A stretch of DNA of 21,586 nt from VRUE01 sp036403515 (GCA_036403515.1 DASWQV010000111.1:1-21586), one strand, 5' to 3'. Positions 13,518 through 21,466 are shown, counted from the first letter of the stretch. The notes: generated by a model from the letters alone, not told the origin. Numbers and translations are program-made.

Positions 13518-15296
13518 CTACGGTGACGCTTGACCAGTGGCCACGGCAATTTGCCCTTCATCAGGCTCTGGAGGGACAGCGGCCTCTTTATCAAGAATAC
13601 TCTCCCCCGCTTTGACATCAGTTTCTTGGGATCTGGTCTGAATATTTTTTAGGATCGGGACCAAATCGGCGCTCAACGGGCGTTCAACGGCCGCTTTAAC
13701 GATGCGCACCAGGAGACGGTGCAGCTCAGCGTCAAAAGTTCCCTCGCTATCGCCGGTCATTACTGCCAGATGATCGCGTTCCCATATCAGCCGCACCCGA
13801 GTAAGCGTCGAAAAGTTCTTCTCGGTATCAGTAACCTTACGGAGACGGAATTCGACGTCTTTCAAGTGAGAGCGCTGAACGATCCTGCTGCAAACCTCAG
13901 GGTGGTCGTGCAGCATGCGCCCTTTGAGCCTCACCGAGGCTAGTCGCGGAGGAACCTCGTCCCCTTCTTCCTCTTGTGGAGCGGTACCTCTCGAAGAGTC
14001 AAAGTTAGCCATAAGCGTGTCGTTAAGAGTCAGCTCCTTGGCCTGAAAATCGCGACGGAACAAATCCAAAATCCAAAGAGATCTTGGGTCCCAAGTATTG
14101 AACGGCGCGACGCCAAGCGGATCGGGTGGTGTTACCTCTCCAGCCGTCGACACCTCGCCACTACGCCGCAGAACTGCTCCGATCGATGCAAGGTCAGACG
14201 CGCGACGGGCAGTAACAATCGCCCATTGATCGCCCTCCCGCAATTTGATCGTAATGTCGTCCTTGCGAGGTCTTGGATTGAGTTGAATCGTCCCCATAAC
14301 TTCAACAGGAGATACATGAAAAGAGCGCATCCCACCTGTAATCGTAAGAAACTTTTCGTCCGCTGACATAGAAACGTCTCGGTAAACAAAGAAAACTGCC
14401 GGCTTTACCTCGACGTAGTGCCCTCGCAGCGATTCGAAACCTACTTTCGCAGCATCGAGACTAGGAGCTTTCGACAAAGGAAGAAGTCGAGAAACGACCC
14501 CAAACGCAGCCTCGCCATCCGCTTCCCTGATGGTCAGGCGGGCGACCTCGTCAAGATCATCCTCATATGCCTCGGAAAGAGCTTTCGCCAGTGCCAACCT
14601 GGTTGGCAGATCAGTAATTTCTTTTTTTGCTGCTAGCCGAACAAGATCGTCCAAGCCGAGGCGGAGGAATGCAGCCTTCGCGACCGCGCGACGTTGTACT
14701 GGATCCGGGATCTCTCCCTGATCGTCCACTGGTGGAACCAGGCTCTCAAAGGAGCCAACTACACCTTCAACGATACCTTGCGCAATATTGGTCGCGTCAG
14801 GCATTTCATTTTCAACTGTTAGTGCAATCTCGTCATCCATAACAGCGACGCTACTCATTTCCTGGCCCCGGTCCTCCATTTCTTTGAAGATGTCATCCAA
14901 CTTCTCGATAAGAGACTCTGGGGACATAAAGCGAGACTCTGCCGGGATCTTTCCTTTTCGTGCCTCTAGGTACCTTTCGCTGATTTCGAACCCGAGAAGT
15001 TCGAAGAACTTTGCTCGCTGTTCTTCAGAACTACTAGAGAAAGAAATGATCTTTCTTCTGCTTAGGTCGCCGAGGGCTCGTTTGTCATTCATTACGAGCT
15101 CCACGGCCATCGCCCCGAGCACGCGGCCGTTGTACGGTTCAGGTGATGAGAGACCCTCCATAGCCGTGACAGCTGCATCAAGTGCAGCAAAGAGGTGCTC
15201 TTCTTTGAGGGAACGAAATCTCTTACCTTTAAAAAAGGATGGAACTCCCATCTCTTTTGCTTGCTGCTTCTCTGCTGCCGTCATGAACGCGGGCAT
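13518..15296 (-). CDS. unknown 592-aa protein, partner of the membrane protein
   Basis: I do not recognise this protein. The N-terminal ~110 residues are helical and charged (AAEKQQAKEMGVPSFFKGKRF, then KEEHLFAALDAAVTAMEGL). A helical patch at 200-258 (KAAFLRLGLDDLVRLAA, then PTRLALAKALSEAY) looks like a helix-extended-helix module. Residues 293-375 alternate strands (HYVEVKPAVFFVYRDVSM, KFLTITGG, RSFHVSPVEVMGTIQLN, DDITIKLREGDQWAIVT) and could be a PH/GRAM-like barrel. A second strand-rich block spans 451-535, and the C-terminus is acidic and disordered. No membrane helix or signal peptide. It starts 1 nt after the membrane gene stop. GC is lower than in flanking genes (about 55% in two lines I counted), which suggests separate acquisition. 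Confidence 0.75.
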   Translation of the reverse strand: MPAFMTAAEKQQAKEMGVPSFFKGKRFRSLKEEHLFAALDAAVTAMEGLSSPEPYNGRVLGAMAVELVMNDKRALGDLSRRKIISFSSSSEEQRAKFFELLGFEISERYLEARKGKIPAESRFMSPESLIEKLDDIFKEMEDRGQEMSSVAVMDDEIALTVENEMPDATNIAQGIVEGVVGSFESLVPPVDDQGEIPDPVQRRAVAKAAFLRLGLDDLVRLAAKKEITDLPTRLALAKALSEAYEDDLDEVARLTIREADGEAAFGVVSRLLPLSKAPSLDAAKVGFESLRGHYVEVKPAVFFVYRDVSMSADEKFLTITGGMRSFHVSPVEVMGTIQLNPRPRKDDITIKLREGDQWAIVTARRASDLASIGAVLRRSGEVSTAGEVTPPDPLGVAPFNTWDPRSLWILDLFRRDFQAKELTLNDTLMANFDSSRGTAPQEEEGDEVPPRLASVRLKGRMLHDHPEVCSRIVQRSHLKDVEFRLRKVTDTEKNFSTLTRVRLIWERDHLAVMTGDSEGTFDAELHRLLVRIVKAAVERPLSADLVPILKNIQTRSQETDVKAGESILDKEAAVPPEPDEGQIAVATGQASP

Positions 15297-15297
15297 G

Positions 15298-15678
15298 CTA
15301 AGTCTTTCTTGACTCGTAATTGATGGTGGCTGCGAAGATCGGCTGACTCACGATTCCAACTGCCAACCCAAGGCCTAGGAAAAACTGACTGAAACTCTCT
15401 GGCCAACCGTGGCCGAACAGCTCCCACCAAGCCGTCCCCGCGCCAGCGGCGATAAGGCCAATCGCGAAGACTACGCACCAGCCGAACCAACCTTGCGTAT
15501 AAAACGGACTTCGACCTTTTTCGGTCTTTTCGGTGAGCTTGTTGCCCACCGCGAAGGCTGCAAATAGCAGGCCCTCCATCGTGATCGAAACAGCGAGAGC
15601 TTCGGTCGATGAGAGCGCTTCCGATGCCTCGGTCGCTCCGGGTTTTACGTAGGAAAGGATGGGAACGAGATCGAACAT
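15298..15678 (-). CDS. three-TM membrane protein of a two-gene module
   Basis: This 126-aa protein (MFDLVPILSYVKPG) has three hydrophobic segments: ALAVSITMEGLLFAAFAVG, WFGWCVVFAIGLIAAGAGTAWW and FSQFFLGLGLAVGIVSQPIFAAT. A charged loop with KLTEKTEKGRS lies between the first two. No family is recognised. I chose the ATG at 15676-15678; a GTG at 15720 adds 14 residues but overlaps a -10-like TATAGG at 15726-15721, which would leave it outside the transcript. Its stop lies 1 nt before the 592-aa gene, so the two are almost surely co-translated. It shares the low GC of its partner. Confidence 0.75.
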   Translation of the reverse strand: MFDLVPILSYVKPGATEASEALSSTEALAVSITMEGLLFAAFAVGNKLTEKTEKGRSPFYTQGWFGWCVVFAIGLIAAGAGTAWWELFGHGWPESFSQFFLGLGLAVGIVSQPIFAATINYESRKT

Positions 15679-15771
15679 TTCTTTGGTGGCGATCCGTTTT
15701 GCCTGAGCAAGCAAGCGCACCCTATAGGAACTCTTTAATAAACAAGGCGGTACGTCGAATATGACTGTGCA

Positions 15772-16860
15772 TCAGCCGACTGCCGTTCGGACAGCGCCGA
15801 AGCTGCCACCAATTGCGTGCGTGTATCGCGCCAGCATCGTCTCGACACGATGCCCGGCGATCTCGGCTAGGTCGGCGTCGTTGATGCCGGCGGCGCGGAG
15901 GTGGGTGACGTAGGAGTGGCGGCACTCGTGGGGGCGGATGTCTAGGCCGGAGGCCTTCTGGGTCGGCTTTCAGAGGTCGCGGTAGAAGTTGCGCTCGCGC
16001 CACATGCGGCCGGTGGGAGTCGTGAAGAGGAGATCGCAGTCCTCCTTGCTGAGCTGGAGCTGGGCTTCGATCATCCAGGCGAGCGTCGCGGGGACTGGGA
16101 CGGTCCTCCCCGCGTCGTGCTCGCCGTGGTCGGTCTTGGTGCCGTCGAGGATCGTGCCCTCGTGGGCGGTTCTTCTGACCTTCAGCGTCTCGCCGTCGAA
16201 GTCTTCGCGTTTGAGCGGCAGCACCTCCCCCAACCTCATGCCGGTGTCGGTGAAGACGCGGACCATCGCCTCGTAGCGGCCGGCTGCTTTGGCGAAGGCG
16301 TGCATCTGCTCGAAGCTGAAGACGCGGATCGGCCTGCGCTTCTTCTTGGCTCGGGGATCGTTGGCTCTGACCCGGGCTCCCTTGAACGGGTTGAGGTCCG
16401 CTACTTCGTCGGTGATCGCGTCCTCGGCCATCGCCGAGAGCGAGCGCAGGATGCCAACAACTCCCGTTGTCGCTCTGTCCTGGACCCGCAGAATGTGGTC
16501 GACTAGGGCAAGGGCGTGGCGGCGGCGCAGCTCGCGCATCGGCCATTGCTTCAGAGGGATGCCCTCTACCTCGACCTCGAGGACGCGGCTGATGCCGTGC
16601 TCGTTGGTCTCCTTGGTCCGTTCTAACCGTGGGTGGTGGTCGGCCAGGTGGCGAAGTACTCGCCCCAGGTGTCGGGACGGTCCGAGCCCGTAGGCCTCGT
16701 CGATGGCCTGCTGGGCTTCGCGCTTTGAGGAGGGGGTTCCCTTCCCACGATTCCAGCGGGGCTTGGCTATTCGATATTTGCCGTCGCTGCCGGTGTGTCT
16801 CGCGACCCAGACGATCTCCCCGGAGGGGTTGCGGCGTTTGATTGGCGACTCTCGCCTCAT
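15772..16860 (-). pseudogene. int: tyrosine integrase interrupted by in-frame TGA
   Basis: Tyrosine recombinase for the island, 362 codons with one internal stop. The N-terminal arm-binding part, a core-binding domain and box I (TDTGMRLGEVLPL, Arg209) are intact. At codon 297 (15970-15972) there is a TGA, and the same frame then continues perfectly as KPTQKASGLDIRPHECRHSYVTHLRAAG through the GH337 and RYTH (Tyr346 nucleophile) motifs to a proper stop at 15772-15774. Homologous integrases have Trp (TGG) at about this place, so a single TGG-to-TGA change is likely. The truncated product lacks HxxR, His and Tyr and cannot recombine. Start ATG 16860 has an AAGGGAG Shine-Dalgarno and overlaps the excisionase stop (ATGA). 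Confidence 0.9.
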
Positions 16861-17048
16861 GGAAGCTCCCTTCGCTGGGCGAGAAAGATGTCCACGTCTG
16901 TCGGGTCGATCCGGCGGGAGGCTCCGAGCTTGTAGGAGGGCAGCTCTCGCCTCCTGATCCAGTTGCGGATCGTGCGGTCGGAGACAGCAAGGTAGGCAGC
17001 GAGTGTGCGCTCTGTGAAGAAGGTGGGTGGCGGGGCATTTCTCTCCAT
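16857..17048 (-). CDS. xis: AlpA/excisionase-like helix-turn-helix protein
   Basis: This 63-aa protein of the HTH_17 (MerR-like excisionase) type reads TERTLAAYLAVSDRTIRNWIRRRELPSYKLGASRRIDPTDVDIFLAQRR. A helix-turn-helix at about 14-34 is followed by the wing (SYKLGASRRI). Such proteins direct the integrase towards excision or act as an activator. Start ATG 17046-17048 (MERNAPPPT) was chosen because the longer upstream frame has no coding character. Its TGA overlaps the integrase ATG. Confidence 0.85.
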   Translation of the reverse strand: MERNAPPPTFFTERTLAAYLAVSDRTIRNWIRRRELPSYKLGASRRIDPTDVDIFLAQRRELP

Positions 17049-17468
17049 GCCCCATAGGTGCCAGACGGGTCTCTTGTTGATCCACTTGTTCGGCAAAAGA
17101 CCGAAGGTCAGACCCCTCGCCGGGCCTCCATACAGGCGGCCTCCGCACGGCGAAGCCGTGCCACAATCGGCCGCCGGAGTTGCCAGCGCCATCACGCCCG
17201 CACTTTCCTGATGTTTATGATCACCAAACCGCGGCCCAGGCACGGACCGGAGGTCACTCCTATGCCAAGCGGCCACCTTTGACAACCAACGGCACGCCGG
17301 GGATATCGGCCTAGAAGAAGAACCGCCTTCTGGAAAGCCGGGCATACCTTGTCTAAAAACTTCTGAGTATTCAGTCAGCTTCTTTATTGCCTCGGCCGAT
17401 GCCCAAGCATGCGGGTTATGGACGGCCCGAGCGACGGAAGTCCTGAACGATCTAGAAATGGAGAAGAG
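17049..17468. other. intergenic region between xis and the secreted-protein gene
   Basis: The two flanking genes diverge here. No gene is supported. An A-rich patch around 17351-17385 is the only low-GC part and could hold the plus-strand promoter, but I see no clean -35/-10 pair. The xis/int promoter should lie here on the other strand. Confidence 0.3.
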
Positions 17469-17954
17469 ATGCGACACAGTTGGATCGCAGCGATAGCCCT
17501 TACCCTTGTGCTTGGCTTGCTCGGCGCAGCCACTGCCGGCGCGGAAGCCCCAACGCCGAGCGGCGAAGAAGCAACGACGCCGGCGGTCGAAGAAGCACCG
17601 ACGACGAGTGGCGAAGAAGCACCGACGCCCGCCAGCGAAGCAGCGCTAGCACCGAGCGGTGGAGAAGGAGCGTCGGTACTAAGCATTGGCGAATGCAGCA
17701 CCGGGGACGCGTGTGTTTGGCCACAGACGTTTTTCGGAGGGACGGTTGGAAAAAGCAACTGCACCGGTGGCCTTCACGGTTTTGGAGGCAATCTCAAGTT
17801 ATCGGGGGCAAATAATTGCACTGGCTCCAACAAGGCGGTTTGGTTCCGAAACAGCGGGACCACGATTAGGTGCCTTAATGCCGGTGAATCGTCCTCGGCG
17901 TTCTTTTCCCCCGTCAACGAGCTTTTTGTAGGAGCTGAAAACTCCCACTGCTGA
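17469..17954 (+). CDS. secreted cysteine-rich protein, peptidase-inhibitor I36-like
   Basis: This 161-aa exported protein has a signal peptide at 1-25 (MRHSWIAAIALTLVLGLLGA, cleavage after ATAGA). A Pro/Thr/Glu-rich low-complexity region follows at 27-68, then a compact C-terminal domain starting GECSTGDACVWPQTFFGG. This last piece is like the beta/gamma-crystallin-type peptidase inhibitor I36 domain common in actinobacteria. Six cysteines (76, 82, 98, 117, 135, 161) could form three disulfides. Start ATG 17469 has a GGAGAAG Shine-Dalgarno; the frame upstream is open but not convincing. It is the last island gene before the tRNA. Confidence 0.75.
   Translation: MRHSWIAAIALTLVLGLLGAATAGAEAPTPSGEEATTPAVEEAPTTSGEEAPTPASEAALAPSGGEGASVLSIGECSTGDACVWPQTFFGGTVGKSNCTGGLHGFGGNLKLSGANNCTGSNKAVWFRNSGTTIRCLNAGESSSAFFSPVNELFVGAENSHC
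17547..17672 (+). repeat. imperfect tandem repeat encoding Pro/Thr/Glu linker
   Basis: About four imperfect units of ~30 bp encode variants of a 10-residue pattern (APTPSGEEA, APTTSGEEA, APTPASEAA, APSGGEG). It forms the linker between the signal peptide and the I36-like domain. Such repeats expand and contract easily. Confidence 0.6.
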
Positions 17955-17962
17955 CAAACACC

Positions 17963-18005
17963 CGGACGAGCCCCGTGGACGCCATCGCCGTTACGGGGCC
18001 GTCCG
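17963..18005 (+). terminator. GC-rich hairpin after the secreted-protein gene
   Basis: Arm 17963-17976 pairs with 17993-18005 over 13 bp with one bulged A (CGGACG/CGTCCG and GCCCCGT/ACGGGGC), with a 16-nt loop. It begins 9 nt after the stop codon at 17952-17954. There is no U-tract, as is usual in high-GC actinobacteria. Likely a transcription terminator or 3' stabiliser. Confidence 0.5.
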
Positions 18006-18433
18006 AACTCCCCCACGACAGAGGTCGAAACCCTGTTTGGGTCGCTCCTAGGTCAAGCACACCTGTGAAACCAACGGGTGTTCTGAGGATCTCCCGATCA
18101 AGGTCAAGAGGGAGAAACAGCAACCCCCACGGGCTGCTGCAGCGTCCTGAAGGCAACCCGGACGAGGTGCCGTTTACTGGCCGGCGCTATTTGCCGTGAA
18201 GGATCTGATCGACGCGACTGCGGTGCAACTTGGCCGGCTTGCTGGTCTCGGCCAGCGAGACCCGCGGCACCGGGCGCGCTCGAAGCTCTCGCGGCGCGTC
18301 TCGCGACCTTCTCGACCCGAACCTGCAAGCGCTCGAACTCGGCCTGTGCTTTGCACACGGCCGCGAGCGCCTTCTGCCGTTCGTCCCCTTTGCCATCGGC
18401 CGGAGCCTATTCGCCGCCCGCGATGCCTCAGAA
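18006..18433. other. non-coding island right end
   Basis: No gene is supported: open frames are arginine-rich in every reading, and none has a plausible start and Shine-Dalgarno. It separates the last cargo gene from the right arm sites. Confidence 0.35.
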
Positions 18434-18452
18434 ATGCGACCAAGATGCGACC
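18434..18452 (+). repeat. arm-type tandem repeat at island right end
   Basis: Two identical ATGCGACC units, 11 bp start to start (18434-18441, 18445-18452), are followed by a partial GCGACC. They lie about 107 bp before the 49-bp core (attR) and match the units at the left ends. Probable integrase or excisionase arm sites. Confidence 0.55.
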
Positions 18453-18558
18453 GCGACCTTACGAACAGGAATCGCCCGGATCGGCGAGGAACGGCGATTC
18501 GAGAGAAGCCGGCGCAATTGGCTCTGCACCAGGCATAGAACGGCATCGCGGGGAAAGC

Positions 18559-18607
18559 AACGAAATGCGCCCGGAGAGAATCGAACTCTCGACCTCCGGC
18601 TTGAAAG
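18559..18607 (-). repeat. attR: direct repeat inside tRNA-Glu
   Basis: Perfect 49-bp match to 6900-6948. It restores the tRNA 3' half from the anticodon loop to beyond the discriminator base. Confidence 0.9.
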
Positions 18608-18661
18608 ACCGGCGCTCTTTGGGCCTCGTTAAAAGCCCGTTGACCACTGAGCTACGGGCGC
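18566..18661 (-). tRNA. tRNA-Glu (UUC) with 23-nt D-loop insertion
   Basis: Acceptor GCGCCCG/CGGGCGC (18655-18661 with 18567-18573), D-stem GCTC/GAGC, anticodon stem CCGGT/GCCGG with loop CTTTCAA (18601-18607; anticodon TTC), and T-arm GAGAG-TTCGATT-CTCTC all pair. CCA is not encoded. A normal 8-nt D-loop (AGTGGTCA, 18641-18648) is followed by 23 extra nt (18618-18640) before the 3' D-stem strand. These can form their own GGGC/GCCC hairpin. The gene is 96 nt instead of ~73. It is the host site of the island, and its 3' half is duplicated at 6907-6948. The insertion lies in the native 5' half. Confidence 0.85.
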
Positions 18662-18691
18662 TCACTTCCTGCCCAGGGAAGTATGCCGGTC

Positions 18692-19834
18692 TCAGAGTCC
18701 GAACGTCTTGGCGATGATGTTGCGCTGAATCTCCGAGGTGCCGCCGTAGATCGTGGAGACCAGGGAGGTGCGAACGAGGCGCTCCATGTCGTACTCGGAG
18801 GCGTAGCCGTAGCCGCCCATCATCTGCATTCCCTCGAGCGCGCAGCGCTTGGTCACCTCGGTGACGAAGAGCTTCACCATCGAGGCCTCGCGGGGCAGCA
18901 TCCGGTCGGGGTCCTCGTCGGTCAGGGAGGCGACCCAGCGGGTCATCAGGCGGGCCGCCTCGATGTCGGTCGCCATGTCGGCGATGCGGTGCTGGAGCGC
19001 CTGGAAGGACCCGATTGGGCGGCCGAACTGCTCGCGTTCCTTGACGTAGACGATCAAGTCGTCGAAGACGCGCTGGGCGATCCCGAGCATCGTCGCGGCG
19101 AGGATCAGCCGCTCGACGTTGAGCCCGGCCATCAGCTGCGTCCAGGCCTGGTCGACCTGTCCGAGGACGGCGTCGGCGGGCGCCTCGACGTCGGTGAAGT
19201 AGATGTGGTTGGTGTCGCGGCCGCCCATCGTGTCGATCGGAATGACCTCGAGGCCCTCGGCATCGCGCGGGACCCAGATCATCGTCATCCCCTCGTGCTT
19301 TGACGCAGAGCGGGTCGTGCGACAGACGACCAGCACGTGGTCGGCGATATGCGCGTTGGAACAGAAGACCTTCTGGCCGTTGAGCACGTAGCCGCCGTCG
19401 ACGCTCTCGGCGAAGGTGGAGAGCGCGCCGACGTCGGAGCCGGCCTCGGGCTCGGTCATCGCGATCGCCTCGACCGCGCCGCCGGCTATGCCACCGAGGA
19501 TCTCCTCCTTCTGCTCCTCGCTGCCGAAGCGCTTGGTCGCGCCGGCGACGATCAGCGTTGTCGCGTAGCCACCGATCGGAGCGAGCGCGCGTGAGGTCTC
19601 CTCCATGAAGATGCAGGCGTCCAGCATCGTCCCGCCCGAGCCCCCGTACTCCTCCGGGATCGTCACCCCGAGCCAGCCCAGCTCGGCCATCTCCTTATAG
19701 ATCGTCTCGTTATGGTGCTCGGTGTAGCCCTCGGTGAGACGCTCGCGCTGATCCGGTGTGCCGCACTCGTGATCGCAGTAGCGGCGGATCGCGTCGACGA
19801 AGTCCTCCTGCTCATCGGAAAGGGCGAAATCCAC
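18692..19834 (-). CDS. acyl-CoA dehydrogenase
   Basis: This FAD enzyme oxidises acyl-CoA to 2-enoyl-CoA and passes electrons to ETF. The 380-aa product has the full family length. FAD/substrate signature AMTEPEAGSDV (125-135) and KVFCSNA (155-161) are present, as are the C-terminal GYGYASEYDMERLVR and YGGTSEIQRNIIA (363-375). The MCAD-type catalytic Glu in YEGT is Gly here. Instead LNVERL at 239-244 offers Glu241, the helix-G position used by isovaleryl-CoA and long-chain dehydrogenases. It lies between two tRNA genes on the same strand; the chain length or branched substrate cannot be told. Confidence 0.93.
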   Translation of the reverse strand: MDFALSDEQEDFVDAIRRYCDHECGTPDQRERLTEGYTEHHNETIYKEMAELGWLGVTIPEEYGGSGGTMLDACIFMEETSRALAPIGGYATTLIVAGATKRFGSEEQKEEILGGIAGGAVEAIAMTEPEAGSDVGALSTFAESVDGGYVLNGQKVFCSNAHIADHVLVVCRTTRSASKHEGMTMIWVPRDAEGLEVIPIDTMGGRDTNHIYFTDVEAPADAVLGQVDQAWTQLMAGLNVERLILAATMLGIAQRVFDDLIVYVKEREQFGRPIGSFQALQHRIADMATDIEAARLMTRWVASLTDEDPDRMLPREASMVKLFVTEVTKRCALEGMQMMGGYGYASEYDMERLVRTSLVSTIYGGTSEIQRNIIAKTFGL

Positions 19835-19926
19835 GAAGCGGCAGCCTATCGGTCAACGACTCCGAACCGCTTTTCCATCTGGCGCTGTCGTCTGCGTGAG
19901 CCGGCCCACGCAAAGGACCGAGAGGA

Positions 19927-19999
<73 letters not shown>

Positions 20000-20061
20000 A
20001 GATGACGGCTTGGCAAGCCGGACCTACGCGAGTACCGATCTTAGTGGTTTGAGAGCGAGGC

Positions 20062-20574
20062 TCAGCTGTCGAGACCGGGAATCGGATCAATCGGCAGCTC
20101 GCCATTTGCCTGTTCGAGCGCTTCGAGGTCCAAACGATCCTGGCCGCGATTGGCGAGACGCTTGAAGCCGACGATGCTGCGCAGCGAGGCAACGCGGAAT
20201 CGATTGCCTCGCAAGCTCCCGTCAACGGCTCGCGCCGCAACGGTCTCGTAATCAAGCGGCGGCAGACCGCCCCGCATGATGTCGATCACGCCGCGGCGAC
20301 TGTCGACCCTGAGGTGATCGGCGTCCTCGATGTCCCCGGCGGCCAAGACCTTGCCGTCACTGAAGCGAGTTGCCTCGATCAGGGTCAGGAAGCGGAGAAT
20401 TGCTTCGTCCGCCTCGGGACCATCGGGAACGAGCAGATCCGAATCCTTGGTGGTGCGCAGGTAGCCGTGCGCAATTACGGCGAAGCCCCCGATTACGACG
20501 TGATCGAGCTTCGCCTCGTTCGCGTCGGCAACAACGCCGGCAAGGTCAGGTCCGCGGATCTCGCTGGGGACCAT
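20062..20574 (-). CDS. nucleotidyltransferase, toxin-like
   Basis: This 170-aa protein has an intact nucleotidyltransferase motif: GG at 29-30 (DHVVIGGFAVIAHGYLRTTKDSDLLV) and Asp44-x-Asp46, with a third acid in the later VIDIMRG strand. This type (AbiEii/MNT-like) is often the toxin of two-gene modules. Start ATG 20572-20574 (MVPSEIRGPDL) was chosen; the open frame further upstream lacks coding character and overlaps the partner gene. It overlaps the upstream small gene by 29 bp, so the pair is an operon. The target (tRNA, or an antibiotic-like substrate) is unknown. Confidence 0.82.
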   Translation of the reverse strand: MVPSEIRGPDLAGVVADANEAKLDHVVIGGFAVIAHGYLRTTKDSDLLVPDGPEADEAILRFLTLIEATRFSDGKVLAAGDIEDADHLRVDSRRGVIDIMRGGLPPLDYETVAARAVDGSLRGNRFRVASLRSIVGFKRLANRGQDRLDLEALEQANGELPIDPIPGLDS

Positions 20575-20764
20575 GGCCGGAGGCGCGAACTGCGTTGAAG
20601 AACTCGAATGCCTGATCGCAGAGCTGCTGACCGAGCTCCAGACGCTCAGGGATCGGTAGGGCGGAAGCAAACGTCGCTTCCTGCTGCTCCTCTTCGCGGT
20701 TGATGCGCGCCCACTCTGCCTCGTTGCCGGGCGCCAAGAGGGGCTTGCGCGGTCTGTTGGCCAT
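20546..20764 (-). CDS. 72-aa partner of the nucleotidyltransferase, probable antitoxin
   Basis: This small acidic/helical protein reads MANRPRKPLLAPGNEAEWARINREEE and PIPERLELGQQLCDQAFEFFNAV. The ERLELGQQL helix resembles a segment seen in short proteins encoded with nucleotidyltransferases. Start ATG 20762-20764. It overlaps the nucleotidyltransferase start by 29 bp, an arrangement that favours translational coupling. The antitoxin role is inferred from pairing; it could also be a specificity subunit. Confidence 0.65.
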   Translation of the reverse strand: MANRPRKPLLAPGNEAEWARINREEEQQEATFASALPIPERLELGQQLCDQAFEFFNAVRASGHGPQRDPRT

Positions 20765-20847
20765 GGCCAAATGGTACGCCAATGGGTGGCCGCCCGCACC
20801 CGCAAGGGCACTGCGACGGCCAATTCCCAGAGGCTGAGGAGCCCGGC

Positions 20848-21336
20848 CTAGCTGAACTTCGAGGGTTCGACGCGGCAGTATTTGAATTCGAACGCCAGGA
20901 CCTGGTTGTTGGCCTGGTTGGCGGTGTGGGAGAGGCGGATCTGCATCGCCGTGGCGCCATTCTTGTCGCCCGCCTTGAGCTTCTTGGCGATCTGTCGGAA
21001 ATAGCCTTCCTCTTCTTCGATGTACTTCAGCCATTTGGCGAGATTGGCCTTGTCCGCTGGCGGCTGGGGAACGGCCTTGAGCTTCGGGATCGCCTTGTGA
21101 AGAGCGTTGGCCGCCTTGGTGAACTGACTCGCCGCCAGCTTGTACTTGCCCGCCTTGACGTTGGCGCGAACGTTCTTGAGGATCCGTTCGTTGGCCTGCA
21201 CGTTTGTCTTGCAGATCGGTTCAACCGCTTCCTTGTAGCTTTCGCGCGTAGCTTCAACCGCCTGCGCAAACGGCGCCGCCAGCAATGCAAAGGCCAGTAC
21301 GAACGCGCTCAACGCGCAAAAGCTCTTCTTCCCCAC
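20848..21336 (-). CDS. secreted helical protein of unknown function
   Basis: This 162-aa exported protein has signal peptide MGKKSFCALSAFVLAFALLAAPFAQA, then a helix-rich mature part (SYKEAVEPICKTNVQANERILKNV, KAANALHKAIPKLKAVPQPPADKANLAKWLKYIEEE) ending FEFKYCRVEPSKFS. Two cysteines remain in the mature form. I start it at GTG 21334-21336 because a strong Shine-Dalgarno (AAGGGAGG, 21343-21350) lies 6 nt before it. The ATG at 21358-21360 is further upstream and would place that motif inside the gene. A similar architecture is common among Thermoleophilia-like secreted proteins, but no function is known. Confidence 0.8.
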   Translation of the reverse strand: MGKKSFCALSAFVLAFALLAAPFAQAVEATRESYKEAVEPICKTNVQANERILKNVRANVKAGKYKLAASQFTKAANALHKAIPKLKAVPQPPADKANLAKWLKYIEEEEGYFRQIAKKLKAGDKNGATAMQIRLSHTANQANNQVLAFEFKYCRVEPSKFS

Positions 21337-21466
21337 CAGATACCTCCCTTTCGTTCCCATGATCCCAAGACCTCATCATCCCAAACACAGACGGGTGCCC
21401 AAGGACTCGGCAGCTTAGGGGATCGTTACGTAACTCCGCAGGCGCGGCGATTAGCGGAGGGGGAGG

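Larger units (their letters stand above)
6949..18607. mobile_element. integrative genomic island in tRNA-Glu, ~11.66 kb
   Basis: The island is bounded by the 49-bp direct repeats at 6900-6948 and 18559-18607, the latter in the intact tRNA-Glu. Near the right end are a helix-turn-helix excisionase and a tyrosine integrase gene. Arm-type 11-bp repeats lie beside each end (6989-7006 and 18434-18452). Cargo is toxin/defence-like: nucleotidyltransferase-like/DUF4258/DUF2283 operon, two unknown convergent genes, HEPN-like, RES, and a membrane protein/592-aa pair. There are no replication, conjugation or capsid genes. The integrase has an internal stop, so the island is probably fixed. Confidence 0.88.

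Noticed and set aside
15970..15972. Selenocysteine or other recoding at the integrase TGA
   Set aside because: No stem-loop of SECIS type stands out and the family position is Trp, not Cys/Sec. A nonsense mutation is simpler.
15722..17038. 438-codon open frame overlapping the integrase
   Set aside because: It is arginine/proline-rich in the wrong frame; the integrase motifs are all in the other frame.
18196..18717. 173-codon frame across attR and tRNA-Glu
   Set aside because: It reads through the tRNA and arm repeats; the ERIELSTSGLK stretch is a typical artefact of translating a tRNA.
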